Origin: Leptolyngbya sp. SIOISBB
Lineage (GTDB): Bacteria; Cyanobacteriota; Cyanobacteriia; Phormidesmidales; Phormidesmidaceae
Assembly: GCA_010671905.1 (NCBI GenBank)
Contig: JAAHII010000001.1
Span: 4,526,001-4,590,000 of the forward strand
Length of the DNA stretch: 64,000 bases
Reading direction: 5' to 3'
Within the stretch, counting starts at the first letter, position 1; every line of letters begins with the position of its first letter. Shown piece after piece: positions 8,340-18,962 of this stretch. Under the pieces are notes generated by a model, which saw only the letters and a list, made by a program, of their open reading frames with translations, searched no databases and was not told where the DNA came from. The translations under genes and the position numbers were made by a program.

Positions 8340-11300
8340 TCAAAGCGGCGGCGGCGCTGCGGACAGCGCATTCATTGCCAAAATCATTTGATTGCGGGCC
8401 GCGATCGCGGCCTCAGCGGCCACACCGGGCAATAACTGCGTGTTCAACCAGGCGAAATAAATCGCTTCAAATTGCTCGAAACTAATGTCGGTGGCGGTTT
8501 CTGGAATGGGCTCTGGGAACGGTAAGGACTGCTCAGAAACGTGTCGATCGACCCAGTAGATCAGGGGACGCAGATGGGCCGGACAGGACTGCTGCACAAT
8601 GCGCTCAACATGACGACGCAGCTCGCGATCGCGGAACCGATGGGGTGGGACGGGACTACGGGCTTCGGGATTACTGGCCGCCGGTGAAAAGTCTCGGGCA
8701 TAGCCAGAGGGAAAAATCAGCGAGACCTGATAGCTGTAGGGGTCGATTTCGCTAGCTGTGTCTGGATTTGCCGACGGCCGAGCCAACAGCGCATCCCCTG
8801 GATAGGGCTCTGGTGCCGTCGGGTCAGTATCGGGACCTCGCTGCGGTCGCAGCAAGATATGCTCAACCAGGTGAAAACCTTCGGCACTGTAATGGGTATA
8901 TAAATGCTCTATCGTTTCGCGGATAGCCGCTTGAGCCGCCGCCGCCGAGGCGCGTGGCGGGTTGGATAACCCTAGCGATACCGAGTCATCAGGCTCTCGC
9001 ACCGCCGCATCAGGGTGGCGCAGCGCAAAGTTAAAGGTGGTGGCTCCAGCCGGTAAGACATGGTAGTTCCATGTATCGAGCCCGTAGTGGATGACCTGTT
9101 GAATGGAGGCTTGGGCCGCTGCGATCGCCCCTGCCTCATCAGCATCATTGGCCCCCTCAAAATGGAAGACGCTACTCAGCAACACGGCTCCCGACTGCTC
9201 CGGGCGTTCCCATAGTCGCCAGCGCTTTTCGACTACCGCGTCATCATCCGCTTCGTCGTAAATTTCAAAATACGCGGTCAATGGCTGTATTAGTTGCTGC
9301 CGCTGCTGGCGACGAATGCCTGTCAGATGAGCAATCCGTCGCTCCATCGCGGTTAGAGAAGGGGCAATTCGCAGGGTGGTGGCAGAAGGCTGTCGCCGCC
9401 TCTCTGAGGGCGGCGTTAGTGTCTTCCTCGGTCTCCCAGGTGCGGACACTTTCACCCAGAATCTGGGGGGCGGTAACGGTACTATCCGTCGTGTCGGTCA
9501 ATTGATAGCGATAGCGATCGCTCCCAACATCGATCCGGCGATAAAAGCGGGGTTGAGACGCTAGCTCCAGAGCCAACTCGGCGGCAGCCACGGCGGCGGT
9601 CTCAGTGGCAAGGCCGACGGCAGCGCGGAGCCTGACCTCCTGAGCAACCGTTAACAACCAATAAAATCCATCGGTCGCTGACACCACTTCTAGCAGTTCT
9701 GGCCAGCGTTGTAATACCTGAGGTTGCCATACCTGCCCCCAAGCCTGAAGTTTGGCCGCGTTTAGAGCCGGGGCAGCGGCCAGAAAAGCGGCTTTGTCAC
9801 GAATCAGTCGAGCATTCACCGCTTGCCGTCGACTCTCTACCGCCGCCTGCCGTCGCCGCTCGATCTCGACCGGTAGGGCTGCGGGCGATAAGGGCAAGTT
9901 CCCCAGCGCCTCTAAAGCTGCGGCCAAAGATACCTGCAGATCTTTTTGCGCCCAGCGGTGGAGTTCTTGCGACCACGTCACCATGTTTTCTCCCTGGCGC
10001 GCCAGCAGATGATCAAACATGCGGTTACGGCGATCGCGAAACTGATTGGGCGTTTCGGCAGCGGTCTGCAAAGCTTGCCGATACGAGTTTTCTGGATCGG
10101 CAAGGTAGTCTTCCCACGCTTCACCCCGCTCTGGGGGCACCCCTTTCAGCAAGGCCTCCGTTTGAGAAATGTCAAACAGAGCCCGCGTAAAATACGTGCT
10201 GGGTTCGTCAGGCTGACTTGAAAAGAAACTGTTGATATGGCTGAGTTGGGCCGTCAGGTCGGCTAAAAATTGTTCAAACAGCAGCAGATAGCCCTTGGTC
10301 TGTAGCGATCGCGCTCGTCCCACATTGCCTGTTTTTTCTGGGATACCGGTCTCGCCGACGCCGAAGAGTCGGGGCAAATCATTTTGCCACGGCCAATAGT
10401 CATCAAGCGGCAGTGCTTCACCGATGGGCACTGGCCACTCGGGAACGAAAACTTCAGAGGCTGGGCTATCTGCTGGAGTTTGCCGTTGCTCAATCAACTC
10501 AGCCACGCGACCCAGGTCATAAGCAACTTCTAAATCGTTGCGGACAAAGGTGATGCGAGATTTATTGAGACTGAGCCGTGGGCGATAGCGTTGGGGTTCC
10601 ACCAGCGTGAGGCAGTCAGGCACATCCCGCGTAATGGGGCGATTATTGACGAAATTGCTGAGCGCGAGATCCGTGACAGCGACAATATCTCGACCGGTGG
10701 GGTTTTCTTGCGAAACCAAATCGGTGCCCGCGCTGTTGCGCCGTTGCATAATTAGGCGCAACACATCAGAAGTGTAGATGGTGCCTGAGCGCGCCAAGGT
10801 CTCGGTTACCGCTGTCGCCAAAAAGCCGTGGCGCAGCAGTGGCCCGTCATACAGCGTCTCGGGGGTGGCCCCCTGCTGCCGCATCGTGTCGAGAGAGGCA
10901 AAGGCGATCGCAGGGGACAAGGCCCGATCAATAGCCACAAAAATGTCGGCCAACAGCTCTTCTAATTGGGTCCCGCCGGTGACTTGAATGCGTGCCCGGA
11001 TCCCGATTTCTTGCTGCCGTGCCACTTGCAAACGGACTGGCACCTCTCCCAGATGACGCCAGCTTTCGACATATCGCTGCAACTGTATCGCGCCATCGTT
11101 GGCGGCCTGCACTCGCTGGATGAATTGCGCAATTGGACTGTTCACTGCCACGGCTTCCAGGGCGAGTTGGGCCGCATTCAGAATGAGAGGAGTCTCAATA
11201 ACGGACTGAGTCAGGGGGGCAACAATCCTGAGAATGACCCAGAGGTCTAGGGTTTCACCACTGTTGTAGGCGACAGTTAAACGGCCAAAATGACTTTGAG

Positions 11301-11985
11301 CCTCGTCTAAAGGTCGCCAGACGGTGCTCTCAAAAGATTGCATCGTCACGGCATCTAGCGGGTTGACGGTGACTCCTCGTAAGGGTGCCACTTCCGGGTC
11401 ATCCCAGTAAGGCAGGGCGATTTCGAGTCGATAGGGGCGGGAGTTCTCCCCGCTGCCGACTGTCACAGAGAGCGTATAGGTGTTGCTATTCCAACTACGA
11501 TTCTGAAAAAAGACGAGCACATCATAGAGTCCACCCAAGGTGAGCGGGTGCGCAGTCGGCTCATAGGTGAGGGGCCAGTCACCGAGTTGCAAGGTTTCTG
11601 GATCAACGCGATAAATGGGCACCGGGTTAGGCGTTGCCCGGATGACTTGGGCGTCATTCACCAAAGGATGATCCAGTAAAACTCGCTGCAAATCAGCCGT
11701 CGTAATAGGGGCGATCGGCAACACTTGGTGGGCTGGAACCAGATTGGGCAGCCCATAGCTCTCGCCGCTACGCAGCAAATCGGGCAGCGTCTGCTGAATG
11801 CGAAAGCCTTGCTCAGTCATGGCATAGCAAAAGGCTTCTAGCAGGGTGATACCAGGATCATGGACATTGTGATCGGTCCAAGAGTCCCCGGCAAATTGAC
11901 GAATCAGCTCCATGCCACGCTCTCGGAGGGCAGCGTAGTTCAGACTGAGACGCTCTGGTGGACGGGGGGAGAGGCGATCGGTCAT
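8340..11985 (-). pseudogene. Second eCIS baseplate protein (Afp12-like), split by a frameshift
   Basis: Frame one (11985-9265, 906 aa) opens with LSLNYAALRERGMELI and SWTDHNVHDPGITLLEAFCYAMTEQGFR, the signature N-terminus of the Afp12/Pvc12 baseplate family. It loses the family pattern after ALREAATAFCHH. Frame two (down to 8340) carries the expected C-terminal part: MERRIAHLTGIRRQQRQ, FEIYDEADDD, EGFHLVEHILLRP, YSYQVSLIFPSGYARDF and CPAHLRPLIYWVD. Removing one C from the CCC at 9374-9376 (GGG on plus) joins them as AFCHHLRIAPSLTAMERR, giving a protein of about 1,180 aa. It overlaps the S74 fibre gene start by 4 bp (11982-11985). The role would be baseplate wedge assembly around the hub. It could be a real lesion, a sequencing error, or two separately translated polypeptides; the last is least likely because the split lies inside a conserved stretch. 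Confidence 0.85.
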
Positions 11986-13058
11986 GAGGTCAGCCGTCCC
12001 TGGCGCTCAGCAGCCAAGTCGGCTTCCAACTGCTGGACTCGTGCCGTTAATTCTTTCACCGCATTTACCAGCACATAGGTGAGGGCCGAGTCGTTATACA
12101 GCTTCAAAGGCGCATCGGCATCAAACTCTCCGGCTTTGGCGATATGCCGCACCATTTCTGGAAAAATCGGTTCGATGTCCTGAGCAATTACGCTGATCCC
12201 CTCTTCGTCTTTCGGGGTGCCGGCTTTGCCGTTAAACCGAAAGCGCACGGGATTGATTTGCAGCAGTTGTTCTAATCCAGCTTCAAAATCGCGAATATCG
12301 GCCTTAACTCGACTGTCAGAAGCCTGCCATGTCCCCCCATCCGGTTTGATAGCAATGCCCGTAATTTCGAGATTGCCATTCACTTCCAGATCGCCGTTGA
12401 TTTCAAAGTTACCGTTAATGCTTCCTTCCCCGTCGTTCAGGGAAAATAGCTCTACTTCACTGTTCTGAAAAACTGAGACATTGCCGCCAGTGGGCGTGTT
12501 GATTCTCACATTGCCGTCTGTGTCTTGATAAAAGGCGTAGTTAGTGCCGTTAAAGTGATCTTGATGTGCCCAGAAAGCGTCATTTCTGCCTGAAAAAGTG
12601 GGACCATTACCGCACACAAGACTGCCAAATCGGACTCTTGCGGATTCGCCAAAGTTAGCTCTATTAGCAACCTCTAGCAGATAATCAGCATTGGGAAGCT
12701 CGTCGCCATCGGCAAATCGGTTGCCGATACCAACATTGCCTGGTGCATAAACTGCTGCATCATTAACAATTTGAAAAGCACCGCCATCACCACCACCACT
12801 ACTGACGAGAGGTTCCCAAGATCCCTCAATAAAGTAGGTAATTTGATTGTCTTGAAATCGTAAAGTACCCGGTATTTCTAAACTACTCGGCCCCAGTGTA
12901 AAGCCACTCCAAATTAGATTGCCATTTTCATCCCGATTGAGACCATCTTCTCCTTCAAGGTTTAAAAAGCTATCAATTAAATCTGCAAAATCTTGTCCTG
13001 ATGGTCGTTCTCCATCTTGAAATTCTTGTTTTAAGAAGGGGCGATTGCGTTGGGGCAT
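11982..13058 (-). CDS. Tail-fibre-like protein with C-terminal S74 intramolecular chaperone domain
   Basis: 358 aa. The N-terminus (MPQRNRPFLKQEFQDGERPSGQDFADLIDSFLN) is short and probably attaches to the baseplate. The middle is Gly/Asn-rich beta-solenoid-like sequence, including stacked EINGDLEVNGNLEITG repeats. The C-terminal 112 residues (from SDSRVKADI at about 247) match the peptidase S74/endosialidase chaperone family: NPVRFRF, GISVIAQDIEPIFPEMV, YNDSALTYVLVNAVKEL, then a trailing coiled coil. These domains help trimerise fibres and cut themselves off just before the conserved Ser-Asp. It sits where Afp13, the receptor-binding fibre, is found in other systems. That makes an outside or membrane target plausible, although thylakoid-anchored cyanobacterial systems need not use fibres in this way. 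Confidence 0.85.
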   Translation of the reverse strand: MPQRNRPFLKQEFQDGERPSGQDFADLIDSFLNLEGEDGLNRDENGNLIWSGFTLGPSSLEIPGTLRFQDNQITYFIEGSWEPLVSSGGGDGGAFQIVNDAAVYAPGNVGIGNRFADGDELPNADYLLEVANRANFGESARVRFGSLVCGNGPTFSGRNDAFWAHQDHFNGTNYAFYQDTDGNVRINTPTGGNVSVFQNSEVELFSLNDGEGSINGNFEINGDLEVNGNLEITGIAIKPDGGTWQASDSRVKADIRDFEAGLEQLLQINPVRFRFNGKAGTPKDEEGISVIAQDIEPIFPEMVRHIAKAGEFDADAPLKLYNDSALTYVLVNAVKELTARVQQLEADLAAERQGRLTS

Positions 13059-13112
13059 CGTTCGTCTCCATTTGCCAAAGTTGATAGATCTAAAAAGTCA
13101 ATATCCATAGGG

Positions 13113-16100
13113 TTAAAGCTCCATCAGACTTGAGGCGGTAATTTCAAAATCAAGTCTGATCGCCATATAGCCAATCCCTAAGGTCTCGACGCCGTCGCAA
13201 TCGTCACTTGCCGGAGTCACTGGCACGATGCGGTGTTCGGGATGAGAGACCAAAATCGTTTGAGCCTGGGTCGCGGTGGCGACTTCGACACCTTGCCCAA
13301 CGACAAACGTGTCGCCAATCGTCATGCCATCTGCAGTGGTCGCGATCGCGGGTTGTGGATCAGGGCGGATGAAAAAGTCTAGGTTAATGGCCATGGCGCT
13401 GATACCGTCAACGGCTGGGCCATCGTGATTGTGGTAAAGATTGAAGTCGGTAATGTAGTCGACATAGTCTCGTCCTTCAATAAACGCCAGAATTTCGGAA
13501 CGATAAATTTGCCCGCCAAACACGATGTCTTCGCCGTCTTCGTAGGCCCAAGGGGAGAGGAATCGCCGTAAATCTTCATTGAGCACCCCCGCGTAGTAAC
13601 CAGCATCCAAACCCTGGCGGAAAGACACCCGGGCATCCACTCGAATCCGTTCGTAAGTGGGATGAGTCACGTGGATGTTCGCAAAAGGAGTCGCCAAATC
13701 AGTGTCCAGATAGGCTTTGATGCGCTGAATCAGCACCTCGCCAGCTCGGGGCTCTAGGGTGGGCACGGCTCGGACATCAGGTACCACGACGATCGCAATA
13801 TCCCCCGGCTGGTCCTGGCCATACTGATCGCTATGGGGCAAACATTTCACTTTGAAAATTTCGGGAAAGGCTTCTAAAACCAACCGTTCAAAGTCCCAGA
13901 TCGTGATCGCCCGATTGCGATGGCGCAGCCGCTCGCTACAGCGTCTAAAGAAATCGGTGTCAGTTTCGCTGGTGCGGCCGCCAAAAGAGGGGGCGGGTTG
14001 CTCGACCGTCTTGATCGGGGCTAATCGCTGCTTCAGCCGCTGAATCGTGGCGGCGTTTAACTGAGTGCTCAGATGGTCGTTGTAGTCAGAAATCGGATCG
14101 ACCGTAGGGGCCAGGGTGGCGGTCACGGCTTGGGTCCTTAGCGTCGTGAGGCGGGCGGCACTGGTGGGTGACTTCCGAATCAGCGCCCGTAACCAGACCT
14201 GCCCTGAGGGCATGAGAGTGTGCTCAACACTGGCATCGCGCCCGATCGCGAGTACGACAATGCCCGGTTCTTGGAAACCGGAGGTGCTGTCATTGAGGAC
14301 AGCGGTACGGGCCAGATCTTGCCAGGTATCACCCCGGAGATAGCTCCATACCGTCTCATTTTCTTTCAGCGTCTCAGACGCCGTGGCTGTGCCCTGCGCC
14401 ATTTGAAACAGCAGCGCGATATTTCCCGGAGCCACAAAATTGGCCAGTCCAATATAGAGTGCTCCCAGGTGAAACTCAGTGGCCGTGCTGGCATCTGTGG
14501 CCCCGGTTGCGGCGCGGTGGGTAGCGACATCGCCCTCCAACTCGGGCACCACCCTCGCCGTGTTGCGATCGGCTACGGCATACCCAAAGGGTTCTAATCG
14601 GAAGAAGGTTTCAGGGCTATGACGATCACCCGGTACCATCTCGGCTGCGGCGCTGTAGTCTAAGCTGAGGCTGCTTAGCGTGGGGGTGATGGGCTCATTG
14701 GGCAACTCGGGCTCTGGCTCTGTGGCGGTTTCGGGGTGGCGGCTCAGAGCGATCGCCTGACGGGCGTAGCGAGTGGGAAACAGCCGATGGCCAAAGGCTT
14801 CGAAGGAGGTATTGGTCGCCGTGCGTTGGGCTCCTAACAGAACCAACCGAATGAAGCCGGTTTTAACCTGGGCGCTGTAGGCCGTAATATCGCTGAGGCT
14901 GGGCTGGGCCTCATACGACACGTCAGCGAATACCCGCCGCAATTCTTCTGGGGTAATGGTAATCGCTTGCGGTGTGTTGGGGTCTAAGTAGTCAAACAGA
15001 AACGCCGATGGCTTCAGCGTATATTCCCAACTGTTGTCATAAAGCTGTTCTACTCTGACCAGGAAAAAAGTACTGAACTGATTTTCGAGATTGTTGGAGA
15101 CGGCGTCAAAATAAGCTCTGTAGTGCTCAAACAGATTGTCGGGTAGATCTTGCCAGGTCAAGTGAATATTTAACGACGTCAGCTGCTTGCTAAAAATTTC
15201 TGCACTGCCTATGTAAAAAGGCGAACCTAAGCTGGGCTGGTTGCCAAACAGGGGCATCGGCTGATCAGAAGAGAGTAACCTCTGGCTGTTTTGCACAACC
15301 AGATTGCTGACTCCTGTGACGTCCACCGCTAGGGTCACTTGTTCCACCACTAGCCCTGCTAACGTGTCGTAGTAGCCCAGGGAATTATTGAGGCGGCAGC
15401 GGATCAGCGGCCATGCAGAAACTGGCCCCTGGCCATGCAAGTCTGAGTCAAAGGCCACCACTGCCGGGGCGGTTGCCTCTAGGGTCAGGGTGATCTCCAG
15501 CACCAAGGGCTGTTCTGGACTGCGGTTAATTAACTGAGCTGTTACCGTATCGGGAGTCAGCCAGCCCTCTGCCCCCGTCAAATCGATGACAAACGCCTGA
15601 CTTAACCCTTGGGGAACCGGCTGCTGCCGCTCTGTGCGGAGTTGAGCCTGCACGGTGATTTGTCGCCAGCCCTCAGCCAGTCGCAGAATGGGGGCGGCGA
15701 TCGCAAACCCCATTTGGACTTCTGTCATGAAGCGTTGGCTGGGATCCAGGTCTAACTGGGATCGGCCAAAGGTGTACCAGCTTTCTCCCTCCAACTCTGA
15801 GAGGGTATCAGCCGTAAAAAAGCGGCGAAATTTGAAGCGATCCTGCTCTCCCACCAAGCGCCGGATATCGCTCACTTGAGCGGCATTGATGACGCGATCG
15901 CTGGTGGTTGCATAGTACAGAGGCCGCCCTTCACTATCTTTGCCCGCGTCCAGCAGGGTCCCAGCCGGAATCAGCGTCGGCGCGGCATTACGGGCCAATT
16001 CGAAAATGACATGGACGGCATCGGCTTGAGCTGACCGCCGTAAGAGGTAGAGTTCCTGCTCGTAGTAATGGCGGAGATGACGCTGGGGCAGCTCGTTCAG

Positions 16101-16451
16101 GTCAGACTGTAACGTCTGAAACAGCTTCAGAAAGACAATAAAGAGAGCGAGGTGGGGGGGCCAGTCTTGGCGAGTCTGGAGGAGCGTTTCCAGGGTGGCA
16201 GTATCGTGGATGGTGCCGGTGGTGACATCTGCCATCAAGGCTTCTAAAAACGGTCGCCAGTCGCCGGTGGATTGCCCGGTCAGGGAATAGAAGCGAATTT
16301 GAGTAGCCAGGTCGCGAGCATAGGTCAACAGGTCAGACAGCGATCGCTCATCCGGCAGAATATAATCCGGCTCCAACGCGGGCGATAGGCGCTGTAGTTG
16401 GTTAGTGCCGTCGTTTCTCAGTAAATTACCGTAACGCTGAAAGCGGTCCAT
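13113..16451 (-). CDS. Large baseplate J-like protein (Afp11-like)
   Basis: 1,112 aa beginning MDRFQRYGNLLRNDGTNQLQRL and a region common in eCIS baseplate proteins (YILPDERSLSDLLTYARDLA, RHYYEQELYLLRRS, PDAVHVIFELARNAAPTLIPAGTLLDAGKD). The C-terminal third has the baseplate_J pattern: RCSERLRHRNRAITIWDFERLVLEAFPEIFKVKC read in pieces, IAIVVVPD, RIKAYLDTDLATPFANIHVTHP, YERIRVDARVSF, and GQIYRSEILAFIEGRDYVDYI. It forms the wedge around the spike in Afp-type particles. It lies 2 bp after the gp25 gene, so the two are translationally linked, and 54 bp before the fibre gene. Length is within the range of Afp11-type proteins. I am confident of the family. Confidence 0.92.
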   Translation of the reverse strand: MDRFQRYGNLLRNDGTNQLQRLSPALEPDYILPDERSLSDLLTYARDLATQIRFYSLTGQSTGDWRPFLEALMADVTTGTIHDTATLETLLQTRQDWPPHLALFIVFLKLFQTLQSDLNELPQRHLRHYYEQELYLLRRSAQADAVHVIFELARNAAPTLIPAGTLLDAGKDSEGRPLYYATTSDRVINAAQVSDIRRLVGEQDRFKFRRFFTADTLSELEGESWYTFGRSQLDLDPSQRFMTEVQMGFAIAAPILRLAEGWRQITVQAQLRTERQQPVPQGLSQAFVIDLTGAEGWLTPDTVTAQLINRSPEQPLVLEITLTLEATAPAVVAFDSDLHGQGPVSAWPLIRCRLNNSLGYYDTLAGLVVEQVTLAVDVTGVSNLVVQNSQRLLSSDQPMPLFGNQPSLGSPFYIGSAEIFSKQLTSLNIHLTWQDLPDNLFEHYRAYFDAVSNNLENQFSTFFLVRVEQLYDNSWEYTLKPSAFLFDYLDPNTPQAITITPEELRRVFADVSYEAQPSLSDITAYSAQVKTGFIRLVLLGAQRTATNTSFEAFGHRLFPTRYARQAIALSRHPETATEPEPELPNEPITPTLSSLSLDYSAAAEMVPGDRHSPETFFRLEPFGYAVADRNTARVVPELEGDVATHRAATGATDASTATEFHLGALYIGLANFVAPGNIALLFQMAQGTATASETLKENETVWSYLRGDTWQDLARTAVLNDSTSGFQEPGIVVLAIGRDASVEHTLMPSGQVWLRALIRKSPTSAARLTTLRTQAVTATLAPTVDPISDYNDHLSTQLNAATIQRLKQRLAPIKTVEQPAPSFGGRTSETDTDFFRRCSERLRHRNRAITIWDFERLVLEAFPEIFKVKCLPHSDQYGQDQPGDIAIVVVPDVRAVPTLEPRAGEVLIQRIKAYLDTDLATPFANIHVTHPTYERIRVDARVSFRQGLDAGYYAGVLNEDLRRFLSPWAYEDGEDIVFGGQIYRSEILAFIEGRDYVDYITDFNLYHNHDGPAVDGISAMAINLDFFIRPDPQPAIATTADGMTIGDTFVVGQGVEVATATQAQTILVSHPEHRIVPVTPASDDCDGVETLGIGYMAIRLDFEITASSLMEL

Positions 16452-16453
16452 GA

Positions 16454-16873
16454 TTACACCAGATTGGCTTCATCCAGATAAAAGGGATACACCAGGTTGC
16501 TCCGACTATTGGTGGTGCGAATGGTGTAGTCCAGGCGAATTTCAATCAGTCCCTCGACACTGGTCGAGACCTCAAAGCTGACCCGGTTGAGGTCAATCCG
16601 GGGTTCATAAAACAAGATGGCGGTTTCGAGTTCGCGCTTGAGATAAGTGGCGAAGGTGGTGGATAGCGGTTCAAACAGCAAAGCATTCCGTTTCCAACCA
16701 AAGGTGGGACGCATCACTCGCTCTCCCAACTCAGTAGACAGCAGAATCGTCAGACTCTGACGAATGTCCTCCTCGGCGTCAGCCATTTGAACTGTGCGCC
16801 CCTGGTTGGCAAACCCCAGCGGAAACGCCCAGCCTTTGCCCAAAAACTGCTCGTCCACCGCACTACCCTCCAA
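16454..16873 (-). CDS. gp25-like baseplate wedge protein (Afp9-like)
   Basis: 139 aa with the gp25/IraD fold pattern: FLGKGWAFPLGF, DAEEDIRQSLTILLSTELGERVMRPTFGW, ALLFEPLSTTFATYLKRELETAILFYEPRIDL, and a closing beta strand LIEIRLDYTIRTTNSRSNLVYPFYL. The glutamate in ELGER and the RPTFG stretch are conserved in T4 gp25, TssE and Afp9. In contractile machines this protein ties the wedge to the sheath and tube. Its start overlaps the end of the PAAR gene by 11 bp and its stop is 2 bp from the baseplate J gene, showing tight translational coupling. Confidence is high. Confidence 0.93.
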   Translation of the reverse strand: MEGSAVDEQFLGKGWAFPLGFANQGRTVQMADAEEDIRQSLTILLSTELGERVMRPTFGWKRNALLFEPLSTTFATYLKRELETAILFYEPRIDLNRVSFEVSTSVEGLIEIRLDYTIRTTNSRSNLVYPFYLDEANLV

Positions 16874-17153
16874 TCATGACCGTGAACTCCCCCAGCACGA
16901 TGCTGCCGCCGTGGGCGGTGCTGTCGCCTAAACGAGCGGCGGGCATACCGCCAATGAGTACCGTGCCGCTCCCCGCAATCACAGTGTCAGGTGGTCCGCT
17001 ACAGGTCAGCATGTCCCCCAGGCGCAGGGCAGGCATGCCGCCAATCAGTACGGTGGGTTCTCCTGGCGGCAGGGCGGGACCTCCCACATGGGGAACGGTG
17101 CCCGTCACCATGGGGCAGACGTGCATATCGCCAACGCGGGCAGCTGGGGGCAT
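16863..17153 (-). CDS. PAAR-domain spike tip protein (Afp10-like)
   Basis: 96 aa, almost entirely a PAAR domain: MPPAARVGDMHVCP, then GEPTVLIGGMPALRLGDMLTC, GSGTVLIGGMPAARLGDSTAHGG and VMIGG in pieces. His12, Cys14 and the following Cys and His are suitable for the single metal that holds the PAAR cone. PAAR proteins cap the VgrG spike and can carry effectors; this one has no extension, so it is a bare tip. It is encoded between the spike and gp25 genes, as in Afp-like loci, and overlaps the latter by 11 bp. Confidence 0.94.
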   Translation of the reverse strand: MPPAARVGDMHVCPMVTGTVPHVGGPALPPGEPTVLIGGMPALRLGDMLTCSGPPDTVIAGSGTVLIGGMPAARLGDSTAHGGSIVLGEFTVMIGG

Positions 17154-17222
17154 GGGGCTAATTCCTCCTAATAACGCTTCATCAATATCGATGGACAGAA
17201 TCTGTAGACAGCTCTCAAACGG

Positions 17223-18962
17223 TCAGTTGATTTGCACTAGCGCGCCCTCGATGCTTAACATGCCGCTACTCGAAACGGCGGCACTGGCACTGCCCTCCGC
17301 CTTAAATTCAGCAGAGGCGGTGAATTCGGTGTTGACGCCTTCGCCTGTAAGGTCAGTGCTGGCGCTTAGGGACAAGGCTTGAGCGCTGGAGAGTTCAATG
17401 CCATCGCTGTTCATGGTCAGGGTGTTGCCGTTTTGGTCTTCTAGCTTGATGCCGCCATCGGCATCCGTGAGGGTGAGGGTGTTGCCGCCGGGGGTGGCCA
17501 GCGATACCACGGCCTGGTCGTCGTCAAACAGCAGCGTGATGCCGCTGCGGGAAACATAGGTTTTTTGATGGTTGTCTTCGCTAGCCTCTAAGGGCGGGGC
17601 TTTAGCGCTGCTGTGCAACATCCCTAAGACGACGGGCTGAGTCGGGTCGCTGTGAAAGAAACCGAGGACGACTTCATCGTCCACTTCGGGGCGAAAAAAC
17701 ATGCCCCGTTCAGCCCCCGCATCCAGGCTAGCCACCCGCGCCCAGACGCCTTGCTCGTCGAGTCCCGCCACCGGAATTTTGACGCGGATGCGGTGCTCGC
17801 CAGCCGGATCGTCCGCCAACTGGGTTACCACGCCCACCTGCAGGCCATTGACGGCGGGGAGTAAACCCGCAGCGGGCAGATGATCACCCTCAAACTGCTC
17901 AGCATGACTCTCCCGCGACAGGCCAAATTCGGCGTCAGTGGTCCAATTGTTTTGGCTCAACTCGTGCCGCACACCCGTAACGTAAATCACGCCATTAAAG
18001 CGATCGCTGATACCGGCTAGATCCAACAGATGGCCGGGCTGTATCAGAGAGAAGCCTTGAAAGCGCGCCCGTCCTCGGGAGGCCGCTAAGCGCGATCGCA
18101 GCAGCTTCCCATCCGCCCAAGACTGGAGGGCATCTGCGGCCAGACTACCGCCGTGCCACAGCAGATCTTCCTCGCGCTCAGCCGCATTGGACAAATCTTC
18201 AGCGGTCAGATTGCCGTTGCCCGCCCAACTCGGATCAGTGGCGGCCGCTTCCTGCAGTTCCTGGCCCGCCGGATCCCACGCCAAGGCGCGAACGGTGCCA
18301 CTTTGGGAACGCGCATCGAATTGAGCATCAAGTTCCAACAGAGACGCACCGTACGCGATGGTGGCGTCGGGTTCTCCATCCAGAGTTGGCATGACGCTGG
18401 CCACCGTGCCGTCGGTGACGATCGCCACTTGACCGTTCGCTTCTAGGCGATCGATCAGAAAGTCCCAGTCCGTTGCCTGATATTGCAACAGTTGGGGATG
18501 GGTGACCTCAGTCGCCGCGATATCAGCGCTGAGATCATATTCAGCGATGAGCGCTTCGGCCACGTCACTATCGGTAATCTCCTCAAAGTAGCGATTGTGG
18601 CGGGTCAAGGTCATTTTGAAGGCCGCGTCGCGACAGATGATTTCTAACTGGGAGCGGTGTTGGCGCACCTTGACCCGCTGCGACAACACCACGCCTGTAA
18701 ACAGGGGCTCAGTCTCCCCTTGATAGCCCGCAAAAATCGTCAGCTCATTACCGGGAACGAACAGATCGCCACTGCTTTGAACAAAGTCACCGACAGCCGG
18801 ATCGCCATCACCAATTTGCAGCCGAGCATAGGGGATGCGGTTCACCTGACGAACCACCTCGACCGCCAAAATATTGACCGTACTGGGGACTTCGGTGCCA
18901 TCGACTTCTAGGGTCAGACTGACCACATCGGTATTGCGCTCAATGGGTAAGAGGCAAGTCAT
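17223..18962 (-). CDS. VgrG/Afp8-like central spike protein
   Basis: 579 aa. The N-terminal two thirds resemble the phage gpD/gp44 hub (DGTEVPSTVNILAVEVVRQVNRIPYARLQIGDGD, VSQRVKVRQHRSQLEIICRDAAFKMTL, TDWDFLIDRLEANGQVAIVTDG in pieces). A gp5-type OB fold follows (GVVTQLADDPAGEHRIRVKIPV, VWARVASLDAG, GMFFRPEVDDEVVLGFFHSDPTQPVVLGMLHS). The C-terminus is a run of short beta-helix repeats (GNTLTLTDADGGIKLEDQNGNTLTMNSDGIELSS), which builds the needle. Its start overlaps the LysM gene end by 4 bp. This is the trimeric spike that pierces the target once the sheath contracts. No C-terminal effector extension is seen. Confidence 0.93.
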   Translation of the reverse strand: MTCLLPIERNTDVVSLTLEVDGTEVPSTVNILAVEVVRQVNRIPYARLQIGDGDPAVGDFVQSSGDLFVPGNELTIFAGYQGETEPLFTGVVLSQRVKVRQHRSQLEIICRDAAFKMTLTRHNRYFEEITDSDVAEALIAEYDLSADIAATEVTHPQLLQYQATDWDFLIDRLEANGQVAIVTDGTVASVMPTLDGEPDATIAYGASLLELDAQFDARSQSGTVRALAWDPAGQELQEAAATDPSWAGNGNLTAEDLSNAAEREEDLLWHGGSLAADALQSWADGKLLRSRLAASRGRARFQGFSLIQPGHLLDLAGISDRFNGVIYVTGVRHELSQNNWTTDAEFGLSRESHAEQFEGDHLPAAGLLPAVNGLQVGVVTQLADDPAGEHRIRVKIPVAGLDEQGVWARVASLDAGAERGMFFRPEVDDEVVLGFFHSDPTQPVVLGMLHSSAKAPPLEASEDNHQKTYVSRSGITLLFDDDQAVVSLATPGGNTLTLTDADGGIKLEDQNGNTLTMNSDGIELSSAQALSLSASTDLTGEGVNTEFTASAEFKAEGSASAAVSSSGMLSIEGALVQIN

